A DNA stretch of 64,000 nucleotides, taken from assembly GCF_009730915.1 (NCBI RefSeq), contig NC_052489.1, forward strand, positions 26,343,916-26,407,915, given 5' to 3'. Within the stretch, counting starts at the first letter, position 1, and each line of letters opens with the position of its first letter. This document shows positions 1 to 12,927 of the stretch, in pieces. The position numbers were made by a program, and so were the translations under genes. The stretch is from Dioscorea cayenensis subsp. rotundata. Its lineage: Eukaryota > Streptophyta > Magnoliopsida > Dioscoreales > Dioscoreaceae. Below the pieces are notes generated by a model. The model saw nothing but the letters and a program-made list of their open reading frames with translations, made no database searches and had not been told where the DNA came from.

Positions 1-3000
1 TGGCCCTGCCAAACCGAGTGTTGTAAAGAAAGCTGAAGGTTCTGGGCAACTGAAGACATCAGTCTCTGTTGAGAGTGAAGATGTGGAGGTATTACTTACT
101 AGACTTCAAATTTCATTCGCTATTATCCATATAGATTATATTTTGATTAGAAATACTATATTTGCAAGCTACTACTGAATAGCAGCAAGAGGTTGAAAGC
201 TATGTGTGCTTGAGATTCCCCATTCTATGTATCACTTGNNNNNNNNNNNNNNNNNNNNNNNNNNNNNNNNNNNNNNNNNNNNNNNNNNNNNNNNNNNNNN
301 NNNNNNNNNNNNNNNNNNNNNNNNNNNNNNNNNNNNNNNNNNNNNNNNNNNNNNNNNNNNNNNNNNNNNNNNNNNNNNNNNNNNNNNNNNNNNNNNNNNN
401 NNNNNNNNNNNNNNNNNNNNNNNNNNNNNNNNNNNNNNNNNNNNNNNNNNNNNNNNNNNNNNNNNNNNNNNNNNNNNNNNNNNNNNNNNNNNNNNNNNNN
501 NNNNNNNNNNNNNNNNNNNNNNNNNNNNNNNNNNNNNNNNNNNNNNNNNNNNNNNNNNNNNNNNNNNNNNNNNNNNNNNNNNNNNNNNNNNNNNNNNNNN
601 NNNNNNNNNNNNNNNNNNNNNNNNNNNNNNNNNNNNNNNNNNNNNNNNNNNNNNNNNNNNNNNNNNNNNNNNNNNNNNNNNNNNNNNNNNNNNNNNNNNN
701 NNNNNNNNNNNNNNNNNNNNNNNNNNNNNNNNNNNNNNNNNNNNNNNNNNNNNNNNNNNNNNNNNNNNNNNNNNNNNNNNNNNNNNNNNNNNNNNNNNNN
801 NNNNNNNNNNNNNNNNNNNNNNNNNNNNNNNNNNNNNNNNNNNNNNNNNNNNNNNNNNNNNNNNNNNNNNNNNNNNNNNNNNNNNNNNNNNNNNNNNNNN
901 NNNNNNNNNNNNNNNNNNNNNNNNNNNNNNNNNNNNNNNNNNNNNNNNNNNNNNNNNNNNNNNNNNNNNNNNNNNNNNNNNNNNNNNNNNNNNNNNNNNN
1001 NNNNNNNNNNNNNNNNNNNNNNNNNNNNNNNNNNNNNNNNNNNNNNNNNNNNNNNNNNNNNNNNNNNNNNNNNNNNNNNNNNNNNNNNNNNNNNNNNNNN
1101 NNNNNNNNNNNNNNNNNNNNNNNNNNNNNNNNNNNNNNNNNNNNNNNNNNNNNNNNNNNNNNNNNNNNNNNNNNNNNNNNNNNNNNNNNNNNNNNNNNNN
1201 NNNNNNNNNNNNNNNNNNNNNNNNNNNNNNNNNNNNNNGGGTTAGACTATTAGAACCGGTCAACGTCAAAATCCACCAGAAGATATCGCGTTAATCATCT
1301 CCCTGGTTTGTACCGGCAGCCTGGCAAAGCAAAGTACTTTGCCAGTGACAAACACCAAACATGGTCGCCATCACCAGCCAATGAACAAACAGATAAACCC
1401 GCATCAGTCCGCCCACTGTTTCCGTCATGCTGGCGCACCGCGCAGATCTTCTCCGGAAATACCATAAGATCAGCCTCGGGCAACCGTGCCACAGATCCTC
1501 ACTGCCTCCATGGAGACCCTGAAGACAAAATAGACAATAAATCGCGGCTTCGCTAATCCGGGGTGCGCAGCCGATGGCGGCACCGCATAGAACAGCCTGT
1601 GACCCTGTGGTTAGCACCATCCGAGTGGCCTCAAAAAAATTGAGCTCAGAAATTTGTCGGCGGGAACAGCCTGTCAGTGAGTCAACCCTCTGTGGCCCTT
1701 TAGTCTCAGAAATTAGGATACCCTCAGCCTCCCAGGCATGTTCCCTTATCTCTCCTGTTTCAGCGCGCCAACATCGAAAATTTATATCACGCGCATGGTC
1801 ATTATTGAACCTGACGTTAACAAAGCCCGCGATCAGCACAATAAAGTCTGAACAGAAAAGGTCGACCAGCGCACTTCTCCGCAAAGACTCGATATCACAT
1901 TCAACGGAGCAGCATGAAGAAACGTTAAGACCGACCCTGATGCCTGTTTCATGCCCACGACCCTACCTTTTGCTCGAGGCCTGGGACGCCGCATCTACGC
2001 CGATCAGCCTTAAATATTCAAAGATAAAGAGGAACATGATGCAATATCGTCAGCTAGTATTCCACAAACAAACAGCGCAGCACATCGCAACATAGAAAGA
2101 CCGTTGGTCAGCATCACGTTGCTATCAGCGCAACTGCACCAGACCAAACTGTCTACAGAACCACGGCCGGCCCCATGCGGATTCTCCTCAGACCTTACCT
2201 GCCCGAACGATGTGCACTGAACACCATAGCCGACGCAGATGACTGCATGACTCCAACGAACTTCACATGGCATCTGGCTGCAGATCTCTATCTTCTCCAA
2301 AACAGTAGTTTCTATTCTTATGATAGATGGAGAATGCAGCTACTTGTCTGGTTTTACATGCTGGTTAGTTTCATCTGAATAATAAAGCACTTGCTGCACC
2401 ATCATTTCTCTCGGTCTAGGATGTCCAGGCCACAGTCATAATGGAGAAAAAATAAAGAATTCATGAGCACTTGAGAAATCAAGTCTCAAAGATTTGGAGG
2501 TTAGTGTACCAACTTAAAGGACTCTTCTGCCAGTAGTTTCACAAGTAATAAATTTTTTTTTTTAAAAAAAAAATTATCGGATGGTGCTAACTTGCACCTC
2601 TTTAAAGTCTAGAAGCATGTTCTTATGTGGGTGCACTACGTGGCTTTCTTTACTTTTGGATTATGAAAACTATGATTTATTGTCTATTTTGTCTTCAAGT
2701 TCTCCCTTAAATTGTCAAAGGATGTCTAATAACTTTTTTAATTTGCAGGCTGATCTTATGAAATATTTCAGAGAAGATCTGCATAGACGGCTTCTTAGCA
2801 CTGACTTTAAGAAGCAAGTAGATGGACTAGAGTTGCTACAGAAGGTTTATCTAGTTTACTATTCATTGGCTGAAATTTGTTAACAACCATATTTGATTGT
2901 TTGTCACTGTAAAATTTTACTTGCTTTTGTAGGCTCTGCCGACAAATATTAAGGAATTGATTGAGCTTCTTGATGTACTCTTGAGGTGGTTTGTGTTACG

Positions 3001-6000
3001 GTTCTGTGAATCTAACACGACATGCTTGCTGAAGGTGGAATTTTATTTTCTACTTTGCATTTGCCGTTCTGAATTAGGTGTATTCAAGTCTTCTTGAAAT
3101 TTTTATTGGCTAACCATTGTATTATTGTAAGTGACTGATAGGTGCTGGAATTTCTTCCTGAACTTGTCGATACTTTGAAAGATGAAGGTTATACTCTCAC
3201 TGAGTCAGAAGCTGCAACTTTTCTGCCATGCCTTGTAGAAAAGGTAATTTCCATTTATATTTGCTGTATGTGAAGTGAGATTAATGGAAACTGCTTTTTT
3301 GTTTTCTTGGTCATGGATAATTATGTTAACTTTTAATTTGATAAAATTAAATTTCCATTGTTAGTTATTAAATGTTATTCAATCAGCAATTAGTTTCTAT
3401 TATGATGTTGCTGTGCTGTGTAAGTTCTACAATGTTTGGGTAAAGTATGTCTTGTTAATTTGAGCTCAATGTTTGTTGTGTCAGCTCATTTTTTGGAGCT
3501 TCTTTTATTTGCTGATGATCTTTTGTTATACTGCAGTCTGGGCATAACATTGAAAAAGTGCGGGAGAAAATGCGTGAACTTATGAAGCAAATTGTCCACA
3601 TATATTCTGCATCAAAGCTCCTTCCATATGTTTTGGAGGGTTTACGTTCAAAGAATAATCGAAGTCGAATAGAATGTGTTGATTTTGTTGGCTACTTAAT
3701 TGATTATTATGGAGCTGAGGTAGATTATTTGTTTTGTTTTTTTTTTCCTTTTCTATATTTCAGTCTTTAGAGTCTTAAATAAGTCATGGAAATTATCTGT
3801 CCTACAGATCACGGGACAGTTGAAATCTTTGCAACTTGTTGCTGGTTTGACATCAGAACGTGATGGTGATTTAAGGAAAGCTGCTCTAAATACATTGGCC
3901 ACTGCATACAAAAGTCTCGGTATGTGTTTCTGGTGCTTTAGATTCTAGAATGCAGCTGCGATAGTTAGTATCTATCTTTGATAGCCATTTGGCTAATCTT
4001 CAATTGGATCTTATGTCTGTGGTATATTATATGCTCTTTCAAGTATGAAAGATTTAGTAAGGTCTTACATACATAAGCCTTGTAGTTCAAAAGTGCTTAT
4101 GAGCACAAATAAGGGTTTTGATGGGCTCCAACGACAGGGTTAAGCATGCGGATTATCTTTTTCAGTCTGATATTTAATTTATACTTCCTACTTCCTCATT
4201 ACAGGAGAAGATATTTGGAGATATGTTGGAAAGTTAACAGACGCGCAGAAAAGTATGCTTGATGATAGATTCAAATGGAAGGTTAGTATTCATCATCCAC
4301 TGAAATTACACCCAAGTTACAATAGTTCACATATGATTTTCTGTTTGCTTGACATATCCCTTTATCAATTTTCAGGCACGGGAAATGGATAAGAGGAAAG
4401 AAGGGAAGCCTGGTGAGGGCAGAGGTGCTTTAAGGAGATCTGTCAGAGAAAATGGGTCAGCTCATATATTCTCTTGCGTGATTGCTTTTTCCAGCAAATC
4501 TGTTAATTTAGGGCTTGTTATATATCATTCTCCAATGTTCAAACTTCCAAAGAATTTTTTTTTAGCTTTTGAACTTCTACTTTGATGAAGTATTCTGGAT
4601 TTGTTGGGAAATATAATAAAGATTTTTTTAAAAAAAATATTGAATATATCAGCACTTAAAAAAAAACTACTTTGCTGCTTTAGAGTTTTTCTATTAAATA
4701 AGGAATGAAATGATATTGGCGTGGCATAAAAACTGTAACTAAAATAATTCAAATCATTTGCTCTGATCAATGATAATACTTGAACCAAATCCAAATTTTA
4801 TAGCTGTGATTCAACACTGGGAATTTTATTGAACTGTCATTTGGCCAATAAATACATGTCATATTTGATGATGAAATGTTAATTCATACACTCATCTGAT
4901 GTGCCTTCAATCCTGGTTGAAGTCATACATTTTCATCACATTTTATATGAAGTTTAAGTTTGATGTTACTTTGTTATTAGCTAGTTTTATTCTTTTTATT
5001 TGGTACTGGAGGTGTTTTTTACGGGGTAATATAAATCAAAATTCTGTATACTTATATATCTGGTTGAATTTCATTCCTTTGTGGACTTCAGAATGGACGT
5101 AGCAGAACAGAGTGGAGAACTGCTATCACGTTCTCTAGCTGCTCCGATGGTTATGAGGTATAATCAAGGAGTTGCATACTATTCTTTGTCATATATGGCT
5201 GTAACCTCCCTACTAAGTATAGTTAGATTTTCTTTCCTTCTTTAGTCTGATGAGAGTTCAGAGTTCATTTGGGTCTTGTTGATATGCATAGGAACAGAGT
5301 GAATCCTGGTTATGGTGAATCTAATGTGGAAAGGCATGTCTTACCCCGAATGTTGATCACTGCAAATGGACCGACAGATTGGCACGAAGCTCTTGATGTC
5401 ATCTCAATGGGTTCACCTGAGCAGGTTGTCCTGGGCATAGCTTGTAGAATTCTTTCTGGATTTCTGACTTGTAGTTTTCGACTTTACTATTTGGGTTGTG
5501 TGTGTGTGCTAACTTCATTTTTCTTCTTGTTATTTGGAATACGTTTGTTACACAAGTGATTTTTTGTGGCAGCCTTTACCTGTTCTTCATTCCTTCTAAG
5601 TTGATGAAAATTTTTATATAACTTATGTCTTTTTTGTAAATAGTATGACTTATTTTTGTCTTACCCATAGCAAGACTAAGGGATATGTGGTTCTTTGAAA
5701 TGGACATCACCTCTTATGGATATGCCATCTAGCAGAAGATAAATGGTGATAGACAGTTCAGTAGCTCTCTCAGTCTTATCCCATGCATCTCAATATATGA
5801 GTGATATTTCTTGATGTCTATTGTTTTTGATTTTGCAGCTTCGCAAATATGTAAAATGTCATATTAACATTTTTAGTAGCAATTCTTATGTAGAATGAAA
5901 TGTTGATGATTATATGTAATGCCTAATCTTTGTGATCCCCTTGAAACAATTCACCTGCCATTTGTGTATGTTTGTTTTTTTTAAAACCTTAATGATTTGC

Positions 6001-9000
6001 TGAGCTTATGAACTTTGATGCTGAGAAATGGATGGCCTTTTTTTAAATAAATAAATAAAGTTGTAATTTGGTGAAGTTGATTTTTATTGCATTCAAGCTT
6101 ATAAGTTCTCGTAATGCAGTCAGTTGAAGGTATGAAAGTGATCTGCCATGAGCTGACACAAGCCACAACTGATCCTGAGAACAGTGTCATTGAAGATCTT
6201 GCAAAAGAGGCTGACAGGCTTGTTGAATGCCTTGCAGCTATGGTATTAACCCTATTCTTTCTACATCAATGATGAGTTTACTCTGTTGATTACCCATGAC
6301 TGTTACATTCTTGCAGGTGCCCAAGACCTTCAACTTTAGCCTTTCAGGAGCTTCTTCTAGATCTTGTAAATATGTTTTGAACACCCTTATGCAGGTATAT
6401 TCCATTCATTTTCTCATGCCTTGAATTGTGACTTTGTATAAGTCAAGAACTTTAGTGACACAATATGTTGGGGTTGGTATTGCTACAGACATTCCAGATC
6501 AAGCGATTGGGTCATGCTGTGAAGGAGAGTACTCTAGATAACTTGATAACCGAACTTCTACTATGGCTTCTAGATGAAAGAGTCCCTTTAATGGATGATG
6601 GGAGTCAACTTCTGAAAGCATTGAATGTGTTGATGCTTAAAATTCTGGTTAGTATTTCTTTTATAATATCCATTTACTTATGCTTTTATTTATCATAATA
6701 TGAATTTGAACAACTATGCGCAGGACAACGCAGAAAGGACATCATCTTTTGTTGTATTGATAAACTTATTGAGGCCCTTGGACCCCTCAAGGTGGCCATC
6801 ACCTGCTTCAAATGAGGCCTTCATCACTAGGAATCAAAAGTTTTCAGATCTTGTTGTTAAATGTCTGATCAAACTCACCAAGGTAATTAAATAATCAGTG
6901 ACTGTAACTTTTCTTGTCAATATGGTATATATGTATGTATATGTGCATGTATATGTGTATGCTTATGTTAATTTTAGTATATACCTGCTTTGATATTCTT
7001 CATATGTGATGTAACATCAGGTCCTTCAGAGCACAATTTACGATGTTGATCTTGATCGTATTCTTCAAAGTATTCATGTATATTTGCAAGAGTTGGGGAT
7101 GGAAGAGATTAGGAGAAGGTATGGTTTGTTGTTCATGTTAATAATGCAGTATTGCAGTATTGTTTTGGCACATCTTTGTTTACATCTTGGTCTTGTTTTT
7201 ATGATTACATCGGACAGGGCTGGGGCTGATGACAAGCCACTGCGAATGGTAAAAACAGTTCTGCATGAACTCGTCAAATTACGGGGGACTGCAATAAAGG
7301 GCCACCTGTCCATGGTCCCGATAGACATGGAACCTCAGCCTATTATTCTTGCCTACATTGACCTAAATCTTCAGGTGATTCCTTTTTTAGACTGTTCAGT
7401 GTTGGCGCATACACAAGAAAACTAATCATTAATGTTCTCTCAGACTCTTGCTGCTGCTCGAATGCTGACACCTTCTGGTCCCATTGGACAAACTCATTGG
7501 GGGGATTCTGCTTCAAACAGCCCAAATACGACATCCCATTCAGCAGATGCTCAATTGAAGGTGTGTACTGAATTTTGCCAAGGGGTAGTCTACTTCCTAT
7601 TTCTTTATTGTTTAATTTTTGGGAGGTTTTGGCTGTGTTTGATCTATGGGAAGTTCAATTAAAATTAAAGAAATGGAAGACTGCTCCTTTGATTGGATGC
7701 ATGAAGAAAAAACACTAGTGATCTGAAAGAAATAGGATTGGTTTTTATCTACTTTTTGAATGTTCAGTCTTTTCTTGAGGTAGTGAAGAATGAAACAAGT
7801 GAAATGAGGCTTGGTGTATGAAGGGCCATAGACTTATGGAGCTGCATGGTGGTTTAAGGTCCAGCTTGTTTGAGAGTGAATTCTAATATTTCAATTTTAT
7901 AAGCTACTTTGTTACAAATTGTTGGTACTTGTTGGTTTTGCTTTCCTTCTGGCTTAGAATTTATTTTCTTCTCTCTTATTTACGTTGAAATTATTCAACG
8001 CTCTTAGGATAAAATAATGTGAAATGTTACACTGTCCTTTTGACTTATTAAGGGACATGCAGCTGCTTTTCTTCATTTCTATTTTCCATTCTAGTTTGGT
8101 TCACTGTTCTACTTTACAAAACAGCAAGAGCTGGCTGCTGTATTCAAGAAAATTGGTGATAAGCAGACATGCACAATTGGTTTGTATGAGCTATACCGTA
8201 TCACCCAGTTATACCCTAAGGTGAGAATTTACCTCTTTTTTTTCCCCATGGCACCTTTTATTTGATCTATTTTTTGTTTCAGTTATTTTATTTTATTTTA
8301 TTTTATTTTTTGCTGTGGCTGGTATTTTATATATAATCGCAGGTCGATATCTTTGCTCAACTCCAGAATGCGAGTGAGGCATTCAGAACCTATATAAGGG
8401 ATGGCCTAGCTCAGGTTATCTTGTCCTTCTTGCTTATATGTTTTTGAGTATTTTCTAGATAATGTCTCTGCTTAGTTGGTTTCTGCACTGTTCATGCAGA
8501 TGGAAAAGAATGCAGCTGCTGGGAGAACTCCTTCAAGCCTCCCTATGTCGACTCCTCCTCCTTTAACTTTAACTACTAGTCCAAAATTTGCACCTCTTTC
8601 ACCAGTACATACAAAATCTCTGAATGTAAAACCTGAAAACATGAGTAGCAATTTGCTGCCATCCTATATGGAAGACGACGGAACTGGCGGTATGGCCTTC
8701 AGAGGCCCAATTGATTCTTCTGATTTTAGGCAGTTGGGGGATGATCGGCATGATAGATACCCATCTGGAGGTTGAGATTCTCCTTCTCACTCACTTCAGA
8801 TGCCTATGCCTACTCTTCATTGCTGACTATTTCTTTGTTATCAAACAGCTCCAGCAATTACACCTGGAACATTGGATGCTATTAGAGAACGGATGAAATC
8901 CATTCAAGCAGCAGCAGCTGCGGGGAATTTGGATGCTGGATCCCGATCATTAGCATTTGTTAATGGTAGTGTACCTCATGGAATGGTGGACCGCATTGAT

Positions 9001-9108
9001 GCTGAGCCTCCTGTGCACACAAATGTCCTACCCATGGATGAGAAGGCATTATCTGGATTGCAAGCCCGGATGGAGAGGCTAAAAAGTGGTTCACTTGAGC
9101 CGCTTTAG
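1..9108 (+). CDS. MOR1: MOR1/GEM1-type microtubule-associated protein (XMAP215/TOG family), 3' part, with assembly gap
   Basis: Plant XMAP215 family member; these bind tubulin through TOG domains and promote microtubule growth in cortical arrays, spindle and phragmoplast. Visible exons: 1-88 (linker before TOG3, open at the window edge), 2749-2844, 2933-3034, 3142-3243, 3537-3719, 3808-3919, 4205-4281, 4376-4455, 5092-5157, 5292-5424, 6120-6242, 6317-6394, 6489-6648, 6724-6882, 7021-7118, 7218-7374, 7444-7560, 8125-8220, 8343-8414, 8500-8770, 8849-9108. All have GT-AG borders. Exons from 2749 encode TOG4 (starting DLMKYFREDLHRRLLSTDFK), exons from about 5292 encode TOG5 (GPTDWHEALDV, ELLLWLLDERVP), and the last exons encode the plant C-terminal tail ending LSGLQARMERLKSGSLEPL. 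Odd point: the roughly 450-500 residues of TOG3 and the TOG3-TOG4 linker, expected between 88 and 2749, are not readable. Family assignment is very secure; the 89-2748 structure is unreliable. Confidence 0.95.
239..1238. other. Assembly gap (1000 N)
   Basis: Exactly 1000 undetermined bases. The round number suggests a placeholder of unknown true size rather than a measured length. It lies inside the MOR1-type gene, where exons for TOG3 are expected. Apparent open frames across it are artefacts. Confidence 1.
1239..2290. other. Unidentified GC-richer block next to the gap; possible misassembly or transposon debris
   Basis: This stretch lacks the T-rich intron texture seen on both sides. It is rich in CpG-containing words and encodes nothing resembling MOR1 in any frame. 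The longest open frame (minus strand, 1884-1291, 197 codons) has no motif I recognise and is Cys/Arg-rich in a way typical of non-coding DNA. Normal AT-rich intron sequence resumes near 2300. It could be a misplaced contig end, an error-rich gap fill, or a decayed transposon. Confidence 0.5.
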
Positions 9109-12100
9109 AATGAAGATATGATGGGTTATTGAAATTGATAACCTTACAGATTATTGTATACGGAAAGTTAGCAAGAGCAAGAGCAAGAGCGATACAGAAA
9201 GAAGAGCGGGAGGTGTGCGTAGTAGCGAAGCGATAAATGAATTTTAGAACACCATTAAATTAGAGTTTTGAAAAAAAAAAGTCATGCCTGCTATATTGAT
9301 GTATCTCAATCAGTTTGTTTCAGGTGGGGTGGCTTTGTTTAGGAATGAGATCAACCAGGCTGTGCTTGTCATATTATTTCCACCATTTATGTATTATGAT
9401 GTTACAAGTGAATCCTGACACAATTCTTTTGCTAAAGATTTTTCTTTTTATCCGTTTTTGTGTATCAATGAGGTTATGAAAACATTTTGTGTTTCAGTCT
9501 ATCTATTGTCCATAGAGATTTGATGATCTTTGTTTCTTTCCACAGGTAACAAAAGCTTGAAGTTTAAATGGTTGAAGCTTTGCTTTTTATGTTTTATATT
9601 ATATATATATCTTTTAAACGGACTGTCTCCTACTTGTAATTAGGCTCATACTTACTGCTTTACCATCTATTGTATATAATTAACAGGGTCCAAAAGTTTC
9701 AGAATTTTTTAGGATAAATAACTAAGTTGGTAATATGGCTAGCCGCAGGTTATGATTTTTATACACATTTGAGAGCTTAATCTCCTGGTTTGGACTTTCA
9801 ATTTGGACCATGAGATTGGGATACTAACCTAAGTACATTAAAAAGAGCAAATATTTCCAAATTCACAGAGGGTTTTCCTAAACTATACATATGGTAGGTA
9901 GCTAATTGACTGACGGTTCCTCTATCTTGTAAAATTCATAAGAAATTTATAAGAATCTATTTTAAATTATACTTCATTAAGGAATTAGTTACCTCTTCGG
10001 TTTGGATTTATACTGCTTCAACAACCCATAATTTTTATTTTTTTTTTAAGATTATGTAAGTTCATATTTTATTGAATACCCAGACACAGTCAGGTCCCAT
10101 ACAACACTAGAATAGCTTGGCAATAAGCAATTCCACTACACAATCCAAACTTCTTGAAAATAAAAAATATAACCACCTCACCATAATACTACATCAACCT
10201 TTATTTAAGTTTAGATTTTATTAAGAAGTAACATGACATAATAAGATGAACAAGACAATGCAACCTTGTTTTACAAGCGTTACCTGTTTGTTTCTTATAT
10301 AAATCAACAAGGTAGTGCTAATACATATCTTGTCAGAAACCTATTAATAACAAGTCAAGTATGCTACTAAACATCTTATTACAATAAACATTGGGCTTCT
10401 CCCCTTCATATTTATGATATGTATTGTTTAATAATGTGGTGGGAAAGAAGGCATCCATGGAGTGTATAATATAACATAGAGAAGCACATGAAGAGCACAT
10501 GCAAGCAGTGCTTAGAAAGAGACATTTGATTGGTTGGAATCTCTCTACTCTCTTGCCTCTTTCTTCACTCCCATGTTTTTTTTATTAAGCTGAGTTGAAC
10601 CAGTACTATCTACTTGCATGTTGAATGGTAAATAAAAAAATCACAAGTAATAAAAACAATAAAGACAACAACAACTCTATTAATTTCATTTATTTTATGT
10701 GTCCATGCCTTCTTGTATATATTTTAAAGGGGGGTCCATTAGGTTGGTAGAGAGAGAAGGAAGGTAGGTATATATCTCTCTCTTGGTTGGGAGAAATTTG
10801 ACAACACACACACACACATATATATATAAGTGTTTCAATATGATATGAAGCCTAAAATAGGAGGGGACCTCTTGATGTGGATTGCCAATGTATGGTCCAT
10901 TGCAAACACTTGTGGATCTTCTTTAATGACAAAACAGTCACATTATTATGCTTGAATTTAACAAGGACCTTCATATTTGGATGGGGAACATATATATTTT
11001 TCTTTAGATTTTATCAAGTGTCATATATGCAATAAAAAGTTTAAAAAAAAAAAAGTTATCTAGAAACACATGAATAGAGAAGCAGAGTAGAAGAGCATCA
11101 TGCATTGCTCATAGCTCTTGTTTGTCTAGTATTGAGTACTGAGGCAAGAGCACTATAAAAGAGGACCACATGGAATTGAATACATCCATCTCTTTTCATG
11201 TTCTTAGTTTATATATATATTTATATATATATTAAAGGACGTCAACACCTTCATATCCCCTGTTCTGGGGAACGGGGTTTCCTTTCCTCTTTTAATCAAT
11301 ATAATTTCCCTTTTTAGCAATTGCATGTTTACATTCCATTCATTCATCATGGATTGTTTTCTCTTTGAATGGATGCATTTCCATTCATAATTTCTTAATT
11401 TATTGAGCCAGAAAAATTGGTTATGTTTTACAAAGATGACCATTTTTTCTACACAATATAGTTTGGCTCTAAACTAAAATTGAGAAACTCAAGTCACTTC
11501 TCAATTTTCCCCTACTTATTTTAGTAAAAAAAAAACATATATACATTTATATATATAACATTGATGACATAAAATAAGTTGGGAAATTTTGGTTTGATCT
11601 CCAACAACAAATAAATTCTCTAAACTCTTAAAGGATATATATATATATATCCCTGTAACCCTGAAAAGGGAACTGAAATCTTTAAGACAAGATTCCACCA
11701 CAATTTCTAGTGGGTAGGAAAGCAAAGAAGGAAAAGAAATGGTCTTTTAAAAGGATGATTGCTGGATTTATAAATACATAAACAAGAGGCAGCAATCAGG
11801 ATGGTATCATGGGTGGAAGTCACAAGCCAAATCCCTTTCCAAATTTGAGAAAAAGGAAGAGAGCTGGCTGTGGACCTGCTGTTCCCTTCTCATGGAATTC
11901 AGCTCTCCATTATCACTCAAAACACAGACACAAAAGGACCACTACATCCACTGTCACCTCCCAATCAATCCCCCCAAACCAATAACTGGCATGCCAAAAC
12001 ACACACATACAATCAATCCAACATTGGATACTTTAACCAAAAAAAAAACAAAGGTTACTGCAAGAGAGAGTCAAAGTATGTATAGTTTGAACAAAGCTTT

Positions 12101-12927
12101 TACTGTTCATTTTCTTTTAAACAACATGGCTTCTCTCTCTCTGCTCTTCTTACATTTGATTAAAGGTAAAAAGATACAACAGTTAAGGTGGCAAGCAAAA
12201 AAAAAAAAAAAATTAAAGAAGAGAAGATAAGGAGAGGAGTGAAATGATGATTTCATTGGCTACTTTTATCATGCATGGGACCCTTTACTATCCTTTCTTG
12301 CTGCTGCTGATGCTGTTCTGATGTGTCTTTTTCCATCTAGTGTTTCAGTCTGGTGTCTGTACTCTCTGGATCCATTATACCATGTTGTAAGTATTTTTCT
12401 TTCTTCTTTTCCTTTTTTAAAACTCTTGGTGGTTGGTTGGTAGGCTGGTCCTACTGTTCCCATATACTAAGGTACCTTACAAAGCTAAGTAAAAGGTAGG
12501 TAGCACAACTAGTAAAATAGTATTTATAATATATAGTTGTTATACAGCCAGTGAGCACAGAGAGAGAGAGAGAGAAAGACTAAAGAGCTTTCTATTCTAT
12601 TTAACTAGCTAGCTAATCAAACTGAGATCTAAAAGACTAAAAAAACAAGGAAACCTATCACTTGTTCCTGCTGTTTCTTTCCTTTTTTTTTTTTGTGCTT
12701 GTTGGTAATGGTGTTGTTGTTGCTGTTGGTTGTATATCTTCTCCTTTCCTATCTCTCCTGCTAATTGATAATAAGGACATAACTAACCATCAGTAATACA
12801 TCATCATCATCAACATCACCACTACATCCAGTCTTGAATACTGGGCTAGTGGAATGAAAAGGATTGGGGAAAAGGACTGAACACTTACTGTGAGAGGACT
12901 TCTGTCTCTTCTTCCCTCCACCTCCAT
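9109..12927. other. Convergent intergenic region, no gene seen
   Basis: Lies between the 3' ends of the MOR1-type gene and the CCCH gene. The first few hundred bases should be the MOR1 3' UTR, and about 12250-12927 is probably CCCH 3' UTR. The rest is AT-rich with short (CA)n/(TA)n tracts at about 10803-10828, 11212-11232 and 11635-11650. Short open frames here, for example at 11870-12230, are low-complexity and lack codon-like character. Confidence 0.6.

Noticed and set aside
204-1294. Long open frames over 239-1238 on both strands
   Set aside because: They consist of undetermined bases and have no coding content.
1291-1884. 197-codon minus-strand open frame
   Set aside because: No recognisable motif, unusual Cys/Trp/Arg content, and it lies in the suspect block next to the gap.
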